A DNA stretch of 64,000 nt from Saccharomonospora cyanea NA-134 (GCF_000244975.1 NZ_CM001440.1:1663538-1727537), one strand, 5' to 3'; numbered from the stretch's first letter, positions 1-9,332 are shown. A program made the numbers and translations. The notes: generated by a model from the letters alone, not told the origin.

Positions 1-14
1 TCTAGATGGTCGAA

Positions 15-38
15 TGTCCATGGTTTCGTCCATGGACA
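15..38. repeat. Perfect 9-bp inverted repeat, 6-nt spacer
   Basis: TGTCCATGG at 15-23 and CCATGGACA at 30-38 are exact reverse complements separated by TTTCGT. No T-run follows, so it looks more like an operator or an element-end hairpin than a terminator. It lies just upstream of the integrase-like remnant. The function is unknown. Confidence 0.5.
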
Positions 39-88
39 GCGCGCTCATGTGTCCGCTGAGCCGGCTGGATGCCGCCGCCATGGCTTGA

Positions 89-296
89 TCAGCTGGGGAC
101 ACCGCCCGCCGCACATCGGAAAGCGGGAAACTCGCTGCAGGCGCGGTCTACTCGGGTGTCGACCCGGTGACCGGCAGGGAGCTTTACCTAACCGAGACGA
201 TCAACGGCACGGATACCTCACGCGCCGCTGCGTACTGTGCGCACGAGTCGAGTACCGCGCCCACGGGCGCCGATCTGGCCCTGTACGAGGAGACCC
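89..296 (+). pseudogene. Integrase N-terminal domain remnant
   Basis: Between an in-frame TGA at 86-88 and the start of the next gene, this frame encodes a segment with the core GVDPVTGRELYLTETI followed by NGT and alanine-rich helix residues. This resembles the arm-type DNA-binding N-terminal domain of actinobacterial tyrosine integrases (pattern G-x-DPVTG-(R/K)-x-x-Y-x-S/T-x-T-V/I-x-G-T). No catalytic domain follows: past about 300 the frame turns into low-complexity shadow sequence. I infer a truncated relic of a site-specific integrase. The match is from memory of the family motif only, so confidence is modest. Confidence 0.35.
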
Positions 297-1823
297 GTGA
301 TCTACCGACCTGTACTGCCCACCCTGTCCCTGGACCTACCTCGCGGCCATCTCGCGTTCCCGTCCGTGGCGCAGCTCGACGACGGGCGCCTGTTTCTCGT
401 ATGGCGCCGCGGCAGCGACCACTTCTTGGCCCGCGATGGGGTGATCGAGGCCGCTGTCAGCAGCGACCTCGGCGCGACCTGGACCCAGATCGGCGGACTC
501 GCCGACCCCGCAGACCTGCGTGACCCGTGCATCGCGAACATCGGCGGCGCACTGTGGTTGACGTACTTCAAGGGCAGGCGCGACTCCCGCGCCGACGGGG
601 CGTTCGTGCGCCGCAGCGACGACCAGGGAACCACGTGGGGTCCTGAGTACCGGATCGACCCGGACATGCACCAGGCCGCGATCTGCGCGCCCCTCCTCGA
701 ACTTCCCGACGGGCGGCTGCTGGCCGTCTACTACGGTCGCCACTCCGGCGAGACGTTCGACAGCGTGTGGGCGGCCACCAGCGTCGACGGGCAGACGTGG
801 ACGTCACAGCGGCTCGTCGCCGGTGTCGCGCGCGCCTACCAAGAGCCGTGGGCGGTACGGCGCGAGGGCGAGATCACCGTCACCTTCCGGTGGGGCGGCT
901 CGGACGGCGTGGGCGGCATCCAGTCGGTCGATGGCGGCACGACGTGGGGCACACCCACCCGCCTGTTCACGGGCACCGGCCGGCCCTCGGCCTGCTGGGA
1001 CGGCGACCGGCTGGTCATCGTCTACCGCGGCGAGCGCGGGCACACGACGATGCGCTACCTGCACGGCGACGTGGTCTCCGCACCGCGGGTGATCCACCGG
1101 GCCGCACCGGGCGGCATGATGACCTACGCCCACCCGCTCGTGGTCGACGGTGGACTGTTCTGCCCACTGTGTACAGAGGACTCCAAGGGTGTGGAGTCCG
1201 AGCTGCGGCTGACCTACCTGTCCACGGGCGGGCAGACCCCGCTCGGCTGGGTTCCCAGCGGCACCCTCGCCGTGCTCACCGACTACGACACCACTCTGGC
1301 CGCTGAGGTGTTCGACCGCCCCGACGGCCCGCCACCGGGATGGCGGAACCTGCGCGGCTCCGCGATCGTGCGCGATGGCCTGCTGGCCTCCACCACTGCC
1401 GACGGCAACCCCGACGTGGCCGTACTGCCCACCGGTTCGGCCGATGTCACCGTGAGCGCGGATCTGCGCTGGACGGGCATGTCCGGCACCGGCGTGGCCA
1501 TCCGCGCCATCGACGCCCAGAACTATCTGTGGTTCACCGCTGAGTCGAGCGGTACCGTGCTGCGCCTGTACAAGCGACACGGCGGCACCGTCACCAAACT
1601 CGCCGGCGTCTACGGCGACACCGCCGCGAACGTCTGGCACCGCTACCGGGTGGAAGCGCGCGGCCCGCTGGTGCGCTGCTACCTCGACGACGAACTGGTC
1701 ATCGACCACACCCTCACCAGTGGCGACCAAGCGCTGGTCGGGCGGGCGCACCTGCACGGCGTGGTCCTCAACTCTCCGAACGGCGGAACGCACACCTGCC
1801 GCCGCATCACCATCCACGCATGA
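297..1823 (+). CDS. BNR-repeat sialidase-like protein
   Basis: A protein of about 508 residues. The N-terminal 330 residues carry a run of Asp-box (BNR) repeats of the S-x-D-x-G-x-T-W type: SSDLGATW, SDDQGTTW, TSVDGQTW and SVDGGTTW, as in six-bladed sialidase propellers. Residues about 350-508 look like a beta-sandwich lectin-type module (segment GVAIRAIDAQNYLWF), often found in secreted glycosidases and phage tail fibres. I chose GTG at 297 because AGGAG lies at 288-292; an in-frame GTG at 237 has no such site. No signal peptide is visible, which is odd for a sialidase and leaves a phage or mobile-element structural protein as an alternative, especially beside an integrase-like relic. Enzymatic activity is not proven. 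Confidence 0.7.
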   Translation: MIYRPVLPTLSLDLPRGHLAFPSVAQLDDGRLFLVWRRGSDHFLARDGVIEAAVSSDLGATWTQIGGLADPADLRDPCIANIGGALWLTYFKGRRDSRADGAFVRRSDDQGTTWGPEYRIDPDMHQAAICAPLLELPDGRLLAVYYGRHSGETFDSVWAATSVDGQTWTSQRLVAGVARAYQEPWAVRREGEITVTFRWGGSDGVGGIQSVDGGTTWGTPTRLFTGTGRPSACWDGDRLVIVYRGERGHTTMRYLHGDVVSAPRVIHRAAPGGMMTYAHPLVVDGGLFCPLCTEDSKGVESELRLTYLSTGGQTPLGWVPSGTLAVLTDYDTTLAAEVFDRPDGPPPGWRNLRGSAIVRDGLLASTTADGNPDVAVLPTGSADVTVSADLRWTGMSGTGVAIRAIDAQNYLWFTAESSGTVLRLYKRHGGTVTKLAGVYGDTAANVWHRYRVEARGPLVRCYLDDELVIDHTLTSGDQALVGRAHLHGVVLNSPNGGTHTCRRITIHA

Positions 1824-2555
1824 GAGGAAGCCCGGCCCGAGGGTCGTGAGTGACGTGCCCGCCCCCCTCGTGGCGATCTCGACGCTGGTCGGGTGGTTGG
1901 CTAGCGCGGTCGTCATGGTGTGGACCCCGGTCAGTTTCCAGTCTCGCCCTGAACCGGACATTTTCGCTGTTCAGCGGTACCGGCCAGATTTGGCCGCCTT
2001 GTGACCTTCTCGGTGCGCCCCGGAATCCATACCGTCACCGCCGTACCACATCGAGGCCTGTGGAGTCGCGGTTCCCAGTCGAAGGGGGCAACTCATGACA
2101 TTGGCAACCAGCCGAGGGCGCCTTACCGGGATCACGGGCGGCACCGCGTTGACCGTCACGACGATGATCACGCCTGTGGTGGCGCAGGGAGGTGAGAGCG
2201 GATCGGCGAGCTGGGCCTCGTCGACCCGCTTCGGAACGAAGCCGGTGGCCTCTCTCGTTGGGCGCTGTCGCGTGGTCATCAGCACGCCGAGGCGACCGCC
2301 TTGGTCCGTTACGCCGACGTTCGAGATGACCAGGATTTTCGTTGGCTGGCCAGCCGGCCGATCGACCGTGGTACCGGCGGCGCGGTGGTTGACACGGTCC
2401 GGCGGCCGCGTGCGGGTCAGGTCGACGGCCGGACGGTGTAGCCCTCGGTGAGGACGGTCGCTTCGGCCGTGGAGCGAACCACCGAACGCGGTGCCGCGGC
2501 CTGGCCGCCCATGACACACTCCGCCACGTCACCAGCCGAGCCCACGCTCGGCTGT
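1824..2555. other. Gene-poor 730-bp stretch with an unidentified remnant
   Basis: No intact gene can be supported here. On the plus strand, 2196-2441 reads as coding-like sequence (containing ATALVRYADVRDDQDFRWL and ending in TAG) but has no plausible start. It directly follows an in-frame TGA at 2193-2195. This looks like the 3' end of a decayed gene of about 80 codons that I cannot assign to a family. The rest holds nothing recognisable. The two divergent open frames crossing this area have implausible composition. Confidence 0.4.
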
Positions 2556-5500
2556 TCAGCCCGCCGGTTCGAGCGCCGCCGGTGGCCGCGCGCAGGCCAG
2601 CCAGGCGCCGGCCCAGTCCGCGTGGTCCTGGCCCACACCGTTGCCGCCGTCCTCGACCACGAGCCGGAGCTGGTCGACGCCGGTGACGTCCACCTCGACG
2701 TACTGTCGCCGGGAGGCCGGGGTCACCGCATCGCTGGTCCACAGCACCCGGCCGTCGCCGACGACCTCGAACACGACCCGGGCGGCGCCACCGATCTCGT
2801 CGTCTATGCCGTAGTCCGTGATCAGCCGCGAGCAACCTCCGTCGAGGTCGACGGTGAGTCCGGAGACCGCGTGCGCCCCGACGCCCTTGGAGTAGGTCCG
2901 TCCTGCGATGCTCATGGTCGCGCCGTCACCCGCCTCGTCCTCGCCGTTGGAACGGTCCCGCTCGATCGGGCCCCAGCCGTTCACCTCGTCCGACCAGGCC
3001 AGGTCGGAGACATGGACACCGCCGGAGACGAGGTCGAACGTCGTGGGCCCGGACAGCTGCTCGCCTTCGAAGGACAGGCTCGCGGTCACCGTGCTCCAGC
3101 CGGTCCGTCCGTCGGGGTGGAGCGGCACGGTCACCTTCGTCGTCGAGCGCGGGGCGAGCTCCACCTCGAGGTCGGCGGGCTCCACGCGCCAGAAGTCCAG
3201 GCCGGTGAGGTCCAGCCGCACCGTCGCCGGGGTCGCCGAGGCGTTGCGGACGGGCACGGAGACGGTCACCGGCGCCGTGGCGTCGGGCGAGCCGGCACGG
3301 TCGACGGTGATCGGGCCGTCGGCCGCCACCGGCGCGCCCACGGTCGGTACCCAGGTGAACGAGCCCACCCGATCGCCGTCGGCGAGGACGTCTCCGGCGA
3401 CGACCGCCAGGTTGCGTGCCTCCGACGGCACATCGACACGAACCCGCCAGGTTCTCGACTCACCCGCCGCCACGTCGGTCGACTCCGGGACGGTGATCTC
3501 GACCGACTCGGACGGCCAGGCCGGGAGCGTCAGCTCCACGTCGTCCAGCGCCTCGCCGGTCGCGGTCACCGTCACCTCGAACTCGGCCGCCGACCCGTAG
3601 GCCACGGAGCCGTCCGGCGCGTCGACCGCGATGCGCGCGCCGTGGCTGCCCAGGGCGTCCGTCACGTTGGCTCGCTGCTGGAGCATCCGAGCCCAGGTGG
3701 CCGGCCCGTCCTGCGCGTCGGCGTCCACACCGTCGAGTGCCGCCCGCAGCACCGCGGAGTCCTCACCCAGCTCGGTGCGGGCCAGGTCGAGCACCTCGGC
3801 GTCGTCCTGCCCGTCGCGGAACACCTCCCAGCGGACCGACGACACCGGGCCGTCGTCACCGGGATAGACGAGGTACTCGTCGCCCTGCCCGTAGCGGAAA
3901 CTCGGATCGCGGTAGACGTCCTTCGGCCAGGAGTTGTAGGTCCACCGCAGGTAGCCGTCGAGGTCGCGCTGCTCGACCACCCAGCCGAGCGCGCGGGTGG
4001 AGACGGGAGGCGACGCGGTCACCGTGTTGGGCCGCCGCGGCTCGTAGTAGGTGTAGTAGAGGGTGGGTTTGCCGTCGGCGCGTCGCCGCTGGATCAGCTC
4101 GTCGGGCACGTCGTCGAGGAACGAGTAGTTGAAGCTGACGAACTCCGAGAGGTCGGCCTCGGCGAGGGAGTTGGCCGCCAGCGCGATCCTGTCCGACCAC
4201 GCCGGGTCGGCTTCGGCGATCACGTCGAAGGCCACCTCCATCGTCGCCGCTGGGCGCTCGTCGAAGGCGAGGCGGGTCCGGTCGAACCAGCCCTTCTCCT
4301 CCAGATGGGCTCGGAAGTCGCGCAGGAACGCCGTCCACGCCTCGCGGTAGCGGGCACCACCGAGGCTCACCTCCTCCCGGACGCGCTCACCGGTGCGGGT
4401 GTCGGTGTAGTTGAGCAGTTCCGGACCACGGAACTGCAGCATCGCGAAGGCGTGGATCGACCCGTCGATGCCCGCCTTCCGTGACTCCTCGACATACCGG
4501 TCGAAGGCGGTGTAGTCGAAGCTGAACGTCGAGCCGTCCCAGCGCCACTCGACCGCGGAGCGATAGCTCGACTGAGTCTGCGCACGCCACTCACCCTCGT
4601 GCTGGACCATCCACGGATCTTCGGTGATCGCGACGTCCACGACGCGCTGCCCGTGGTCGGCGAGGTCCTCCAGGTAGGGGCGCAGGCCCCGCCAGTGGGC
4701 CTCACTCCATGGCTCGGCACCCAGGTGGTCGGCCACCGCGTCCGGGTGCGCCCAGAGATCCAGCACGAAGGGCCGATCCGCCATGTCGCGCAGGGCGAAG
4801 TCGGGCACGTCGACGCGCAGCGGCCAACGACCGAGCTCACCGTCCGCGTCGCGGACGACGACGCTGCCCGTGTAGGCGCCGGGAGCGGTGCCTGCGGGAA
4901 TCTCGACCGTGATCCAGGCCGCCTGGTTCCGTCCCTCGGCGACGTCCACGGTGTCGGCCTCGCGCAGCGGGTCGGCCACCACGCCGCCGTGCACCTCATC
5001 CGGGACGTACTGCGGATAGCGCACCGTGACGGCGTTCGGCGGCAGGGGGCGGCCGGGCCCCCGCAGTCTCGACACGAAGACCTGGAGATTCTCGGCGCCG
5101 TGCGGGGCGGTGACCGCCAGCTGCGCCGACGCGCGGCCCGCCACCGGCACCTGCAGGCGGAGCGTGCGGTCGGCCGCCAGCGGCTGACCCTGACCGCCGA
5201 CGCGGGGCACACGGACGAACGAGGACGCCTCGAAGGCGCCGGAGGGAACCCAGACCGATGTGGCCGCCTCCGGAGGCGCAGGCTCGGACAGGTCGACCGG
5301 CTCCATGGCGACCGTGCGGTCGGCGACGGCACCGCCGGGGCCGTCGGCGCGAGCGCGGAACTCGGGAGCCCACTCCCCGGCGGCCAGGTCGGCTTCGGTG
5401 ACCGTGTGCCGGACCGACTTGCAGACGTAGGAGTCGCCGGGCGCGAGCGGGCCGGCGTGGTCGCAGCTCGCCGAGTTGTCGGGACCGGTCACCCGGACGG

Positions 5501-7160
5501 AGGTCAGCGGCACGTTCCCGGTGTTGGTCACCCGGATCCACGGCGCGATCTCGTCGCCCAGCAGCCCGTCGGCGCCCATCGTGTGGACCGCGTCGAGCAC
5601 CGGCAGTACGTCGAGGTCGGCCCGCGCCGGGGGCGACGGGTTGTCGACGGACACGGTCGCTCGCGCCGACGAACTCGCGCCCGTGACGGCGTACCGGACG
5701 GACAGTTCGTGCCGCCCGGCCGCCACCTCGTCGGCCGGGGTCACGGAGAGGGTGACCGTGCGGGACTGTCCGGGACCCAACGCGGGCACGGTGACGGGGC
5801 GCGCCGACCAGCCGTCCTTCGCGTCGAGGGTGACCTTCCCGGCGGGTAGGGTGCGCTCGGACTGGTTGCTGACCGTCACGGACAGCTCCGACGACGTGCC
5901 GGCGGGCAGCGCGCCTTCGGTCTCGACGGTCACCGGCGCGCAGGCCCCTTCGAGCCAGTCGAGGTCGAAGCGGGTGAAGGAGAGGTGCCGGTAACCCTCG
6001 CGCTCGAAGAACAGGCCGTACTCCCCGCCGAGAGCGTCGTCGGAGGAGCCGTCGCCGAGCGGGGTGAGCGTGGAGTAGGCGGCGGCGCCGTGCTCCACCA
6101 CCTTGCGCACGGGCCAGGTCTCGCCGTCGTCGCACGACAGCTTCACCGTGAGGTTGCGCCGGATGCCGGAGTCCTCGGTGTTGCTGAACAGCAGCCACTC
6201 GGCCCTCGGGTCGCCCGGCTCGGCGTCCGGGAAGGCTCGGATGACCGAACCGTTGTTGGCCGGGTCGACGAGTTCGGTGTCCTGCTCGAACGGTGTGTAG
6301 GTCTCACCGCCGTCCTCGGACACCGCGGTCCGGCGGTACGGCGCCGCCCGGCTGTTGAGCAGCACCCGGCCGTCGGAGAGTTCGACGGTCTTGTTCTCGT
6401 CGGCTCCGGGGCCGACCAGCTCGCCGGCCTGCCAGGTCTCGCCGTGGTCGTCACTGTAGGCGCTGACCGCGTAGTTCTTCCCGTTGAAACGGACCGTGTA
6501 CTGCTGGATCAACCGGCCCGCGTGGGCACCCCGGCGCAACTGGATGCCTTCGCCGGACGCCGCGAACATGCCGCCCCATGCGGGGTTCTTCAGCATGGCG
6601 GTGATCCGGCGGTGCTGCCAGGTCCGGCCGTTGTCGTCGCTGTAGCTGTAGTCGGGATGCAGGATGTCGGGATTCGACGGGTCGTTGCCGGTCTCGGAGT
6701 CACCGAAGCCCCGGTTGATCGAGGCGGCGTGGAACACGAAGACCCGGCCGGTCTCGCGGTCCACGAGCAGACTCGGGTCGCCGTAGCCGTTGGGTGCGGG
6801 GTCCTGGCGAATCACCCGCTGTGGGCCCCACGTCCTGCCGCCGTCCGTGCTCCGTCGCATGAGGAGTGCGATGTTGGAGGGCAGGTCGGCCATCGTGGGC
6901 CGACCGTCGTACACCGCCAGCAGGTCCCCGTTCGGCAGCGTCGTGAGCGCGGGAATGCGATAGCGGGGGTGGCTTCCCCCGTAGCGTGACGCGAGGTCGG
7001 TCACCGGGAGCCCGCCGGACGTGGTGGTCCCGGTCGACGTCGCCGCGGGTGCCGTGGACCGTTCCGGGAGGGTGGGCTCCGCCGGGTCGGCCGCTGCGGG
7101 TGTCAGTAGTCCCAGTGCCAGAGATGCCACGGCGGTCAGCGCGAGGATTGACCGTTTCAT
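2556..7160 (-). CDS. Secreted multidomain sialidase-like glycosidase with NPCBM domain
   Basis: A protein of 1,534 residues, exported by a Sec signal peptide (MKRSILALTAVASLALGLL, then AAADP). Residues about 50-400 form a GH33-type sialidase propeller with the YRIP motif and Asp boxes STDGGRTW, SDDNGRTW, SDDHGETW and SEDGGETY. About 407-505 is a NEW3-type beta-sandwich (alpha-galactosidase-associated), followed by a second Ig-like segment. About 790-1150 resembles the DUF4091 glycoside-hydrolase-like region (FVLDLWAHPD, YYTYYEPRRPN, WTYNSWPKD). About 1380-1525 is an NPCBM/NEW2 carbohydrate-binding domain (YSKGVGAHA). The start at 7160 is preferred over 7211 because it begins the signal peptide and has GGGGG just upstream. 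It probably releases sialic acid or a related sugar from glycoconjugates outside the cell; the true substrate is unknown. Confidence 0.85.
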   Translation of the reverse strand: MKRSILALTAVASLALGLLTPAAADPAEPTLPERSTAPAATSTGTTTSGGLPVTDLASRYGGSHPRYRIPALTTLPNGDLLAVYDGRPTMADLPSNIALLMRRSTDGGRTWGPQRVIRQDPAPNGYGDPSLLVDRETGRVFVFHAASINRGFGDSETGNDPSNPDILHPDYSYSDDNGRTWQHRRITAMLKNPAWGGMFAASGEGIQLRRGAHAGRLIQQYTVRFNGKNYAVSAYSDDHGETWQAGELVGPGADENKTVELSDGRVLLNSRAAPYRRTAVSEDGGETYTPFEQDTELVDPANNGSVIRAFPDAEPGDPRAEWLLFSNTEDSGIRRNLTVKLSCDDGETWPVRKVVEHGAAAYSTLTPLGDGSSDDALGGEYGLFFEREGYRHLSFTRFDLDWLEGACAPVTVETEGALPAGTSSELSVTVSNQSERTLPAGKVTLDAKDGWSARPVTVPALGPGQSRTVTLSVTPADEVAAGRHELSVRYAVTGASSSARATVSVDNPSPPARADLDVLPVLDAVHTMGADGLLGDEIAPWIRVTNTGNVPLTSVRVTGPDNSASCDHAGPLAPGDSYVCKSVRHTVTEADLAAGEWAPEFRARADGPGGAVADRTVAMEPVDLSEPAPPEAATSVWVPSGAFEASSFVRVPRVGGQGQPLAADRTLRLQVPVAGRASAQLAVTAPHGAENLQVFVSRLRGPGRPLPPNAVTVRYPQYVPDEVHGGVVADPLREADTVDVAEGRNQAAWITVEIPAGTAPGAYTGSVVVRDADGELGRWPLRVDVPDFALRDMADRPFVLDLWAHPDAVADHLGAEPWSEAHWRGLRPYLEDLADHGQRVVDVAITEDPWMVQHEGEWRAQTQSSYRSAVEWRWDGSTFSFDYTAFDRYVEESRKAGIDGSIHAFAMLQFRGPELLNYTDTRTGERVREEVSLGGARYREAWTAFLRDFRAHLEEKGWFDRTRLAFDERPAATMEVAFDVIAEADPAWSDRIALAANSLAEADLSEFVSFNYSFLDDVPDELIQRRRADGKPTLYYTYYEPRRPNTVTASPPVSTRALGWVVEQRDLDGYLRWTYNSWPKDVYRDPSFRYGQGDEYLVYPGDDGPVSSVRWEVFRDGQDDAEVLDLARTELGEDSAVLRAALDGVDADAQDGPATWARMLQQRANVTDALGSHGARIAVDAPDGSVAYGSAAEFEVTVTATGEALDDVELTLPAWPSESVEITVPESTDVAAGESRTWRVRVDVPSEARNLAVVAGDVLADGDRVGSFTWVPTVGAPVAADGPITVDRAGSPDATAPVTVSVPVRNASATPATVRLDLTGLDFWRVEPADLEVELAPRSTTKVTVPLHPDGRTGWSTVTASLSFEGEQLSGPTTFDLVSGGVHVSDLAWSDEVNGWGPIERDRSNGEDEAGDGATMSIAGRTYSKGVGAHAVSGLTVDLDGGCSRLITDYGIDDEIGGAARVVFEVVGDGRVLWTSDAVTPASRRQYVEVDVTGVDQLRLVVEDGGNGVGQDHADWAGAWLACARPPAALEPAG

Positions 7161-7487
7161 CGGACCCCCGATGCTCGAATGTGATCGGTTCCACCTTGGA
7201 ACGATCAGCATTCACCGTGATCCGCTGTCCGATGAATGTCAAGGAGTGGTCTGTACCAGCTATCGGGTGGGTGCCGGAGGTGACACCGCGCGACTCCGGC
7301 GAGCCACCGGGCGGCAGGGCGCTGAACCGCTTGAGCCGGCCGCTCGCGGAGTCGGCGGCGTCGTTGTCGTCGATCGGCTCGTCCGCCTTCGGCGAGAGCT
7401 CGCGCTGCCGCACGACTCCCACCGCCGGCTGACGCCCCTGCAGGTAGCACGGCGGGTGAGCACGGTAGTCCCGTGTAGTGGCCGGCG
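7161..7487. other. Divergent intergenic region with an inverted repeat
   Basis: Divergent spacer of 327 bp between the secreted glycosidase (minus) and the next plus-strand gene. It should hold both promoters. GATCGGTTCC (7183-7192) and GGAACGATC (7198-7206) form an inverted repeat with one bulged base and a 5-nt centre, about 22 bp upstream of the glycosidase ATG. This is a candidate operator. No clear -35/-10 pair and no gene were recognised. Confidence 0.45.
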
Positions 7488-8135
7488 ATGCCGGGTACTC
7501 CGCCGTGGATGTGGGCTTCCGCCGTCGGTTCGGTGCTGGGCGACGTCTTCGGGACACTCGCCAGGATCAGGCACGGCAAGCCGTTGCACCCGCGCGGCAC
7601 CGTGTACGACGCCGTGTTGCGCCGTACTGGATCGCCCGAGCCGTGGGGCGCGGAGTGGCTGGACGATCCGGGCGAGGACCACGGTCTGGTCCGCCTCTCC
7701 CGCTCGATGGGGCTGCCGAGGCCGTTGCCCGACGTGCTCGGTCTCGCGTTCACCTTCAGCGGTCCGGCCGGTGACCGCCACGACCTGCTGCTCGCGACCA
7801 CCGGCCTGCGGCCGGGAGCCCGGTTCGTGTTGCTGCCCCGCTGGCAGGACCCGTGCGCCGTGCCGTACGGCTCGCTGCTGCCGTACCGGACACCGCGCGG
7901 GTTGGTGCTGCTCGCCGCGATGCCGTCGACCCGGGCGGAGTTCCGGCTGCTCGCCGCCGCCCCGGCCGGACGCTGGCGGCAGTTCGCGACGCTCGAACTG
8001 ACCGGACGCACCGGCCCGGAACCGGACCAGCCGATCCGCTTCGACCCGGTACTCCACCTCCTGCCCGGCCTGTCCTGGCCACCGGCGCTGGCGCGCATCC
8101 GGGAACCCGCGTACGCGGCCGCGCGCCAGGTGTGA
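7488..8135 (+). CDS. Conserved actinobacterial protein, function unknown
   Basis: A protein of 215 residues. It contains an opening KPLHPRGTVYDAV segment, a central block RLSRSMGLPRPLPDVLG, then DLLLATTG and a beta-rich C-terminal half. Proteins with this pattern are common in high-GC actinomycetes and are sometimes labelled phosphodiesterase, but I see no metal-binding or catalytic motif that justifies the name. No signal peptide is visible. A second in-frame ATG at 7509 (MWASAVGSV) is a possible alternative start. It converges on the Nei gene with only 3 bp between the stop codons. Confidence 0.6.
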   Translation: MPGTPPWMWASAVGSVLGDVFGTLARIRHGKPLHPRGTVYDAVLRRTGSPEPWGAEWLDDPGEDHGLVRLSRSMGLPRPLPDVLGLAFTFSGPAGDRHDLLLATTGLRPGARFVLLPRWQDPCAVPYGSLLPYRTPRGLVLLAAMPSTRAEFRLLAAAPAGRWRQFATLELTGRTGPEPDQPIRFDPVLHLLPGLSWPPALARIREPAYAAARQV

Positions 8136-8138
8136 GCC

Positions 8139-8918
8139 TCACCCCGGCTGCTCGCGCGGGCAGTGGTACGCCGTGCGTCCACCCACCGTGCTGGTCACCA
8201 CCGGAGTGCCGCAGTCGCGGCAGCGTTGCTGCTTGTAGACCTTCCGGGCCTCGGCCTCGGGAACCGCCGCACGGTCGGTGGCGTCCACGGTGACGATGCG
8301 TCCGTCCTCGACGGCCTGTGCCATCATCCGTCGCAGCTCTGCCCACAGCGCCCGGGCCTCGGAGGTACTCAACTCCCGGCACGGCCGCTTCGGGGCGATG
8401 CCGACGGCATGCAGCGCCTCGTTGCGGAAGACGTTGCCCACGCCGGAGACGACGGACTGGTCGAGCAGCGCCGCGCCGATGGCTCCGGGTGCCGCCCGCA
8501 GCGCCGCGACAGCGGCCTCGGCGTCCGTGTCCGAGCGCAGCGGGTCCGGGCCCAATCCCCGCACGAGGTCCTCCACCGCTGCCTCCGTCAGGAGCTCACA
8601 TCGGGCCGGCGCGATCAGATCCCAGGCCACGGCCTCGGTCGCGAGGCGCAGCCGCACCTGGGGGAGTGCCGGTCTCGCCGGGTCCGCGACACGGAGCCAC
8701 TTCCCCTGCATGCCGAGGTGGACGTGGATCTCGTCGTCGGAGGAGAGCCCGACGAAGAGGTGCTTGCCGTACGCCTCGGTGTGTCGCAGCACCGTGCCGT
8801 CCACCCGGGCGGCCTCCGCGGTGAACCGGCCCTGGGGCGAACTCACCGTCAGCCGCCGACCGCCGAGGTCCGCAGCCAGGTCACGAGCCAGCCGGTGAAC
8901 GACGTGTCCCTCGGGCAC
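8139..8918 (-). CDS. nei: Nei/Fpg-family DNA glycosylase (endonuclease VIII-like)
   Basis: A base-excision-repair glycosylase/AP lyase of 259 residues. The N-terminus MPEGHVVHRLARDL gives the Pro2 nucleophile and Glu3 of the Nei branch; HVHLGMQGKW is the family core beta-strand motif. LLDQSVVSGVGNVFRNEAL is the helix-two-turn-helix that inserts into DNA. The C-terminus has the start of the zinc finger (CRDCG), but the second cysteine pair reads HCPRE, so the fourth zinc ligand appears to be Glu instead of Cys. It removes oxidised pyrimidines or related lesions. The SnoaL-like gene lies 15 bp upstream on the same strand, so the two are probably co-transcribed. Confidence 0.88.
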   Translation of the reverse strand: MPEGHVVHRLARDLAADLGGRRLTVSSPQGRFTAEAARVDGTVLRHTEAYGKHLFVGLSSDDEIHVHLGMQGKWLRVADPARPALPQVRLRLATEAVAWDLIAPARCELLTEAAVEDLVRGLGPDPLRSDTDAEAAVAALRAAPGAIGAALLDQSVVSGVGNVFRNEALHAVGIAPKRPCRELSTSEARALWAELRRMMAQAVEDGRIVTVDATDRAAVPEAEARKVYKQQRCRDCGTPVVTSTVGGRTAYHCPREQPG

Positions 8919-8933
8919 CGCGAGACTTTCTGA

Positions 8934-9332
8934 TCACTTGCTCGGAGCCTCCGACCGCAGGAAGGCCGCCGTGTCGAAGTACGTGGCGAACCGGCGTATC
9001 CGGTTTTGGTCGTCGAAGTCCAGCAGTGAGATCCCTCGGTATTCGATCGGGTGGCCGGTGGTGAGGGTGCCGCGCGAGACCCATTCGAGCACACCCAGAT
9101 CGCCGGACTCCACCACCCGGACGAACTCGGTGGACAGCTGGGAGAACTGTGAGCGGTACTCCTCCCAGAACCGGGTCACGTCGGAGGTCCCCTCGTCGCT
9201 GGTGGCCACCTGCGGCCTCACCAGCTCCGGGTCGGGCCCGAACAGCTCCCGCAGCCGGGAGCTGTCGCCGGTGTCCTCGAAACTCCGCAGCGCGGCGGCG
9301 AAACCGTCGGCCCGTGCGTGCGCACTCGTCAT
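8934..9332 (-). CDS. SnoaL-like/NTF2-fold protein
   Basis: A protein of 132 residues with the cone-shaped alpha+beta pattern of the SnoaL/NTF2 superfamily. An N-terminal helix (ADGFAAALRSFEDTGD) is followed by FGPDPELVRP, RFWEEYRSQFS, then strands ending in GISLLDFDDQNRIRRFATYFD. Family members include isomerases, hydrolases and non-catalytic proteins, so no reaction can be assigned. I used ATG at 9332 rather than an upstream in-frame start at 9398, because the conserved fold begins there. It sits directly upstream of nei on the same strand. Confidence 0.7.
   Translation of the reverse strand: MTSAHARADGFAAALRSFEDTGDSSRLRELFGPDPELVRPQVATSDEGTSDVTRFWEEYRSQFSQLSTEFVRVVESGDLGVLEWVSRGTLTTGHPIEYRGISLLDFDDQNRIRRFATYFDTAAFLRSEAPSK

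Noticed and set aside
1971-2519. Minus-strand frame with a partly protein-like stretch (KILVISNVGVTDQGG)
   Set aside because: No family recognised, no ribosome site, and the opposite strand reads as a better coding remnant.
2556-4484. Long plus-strand open frames (for example 2448-4484, 4599-5849) opposite the secreted glycosidase
   Set aside because: They are antisense shadows of a well-supported gene with signal peptide and domains; composition is Arg/Gly/Val-rich without any family motif.
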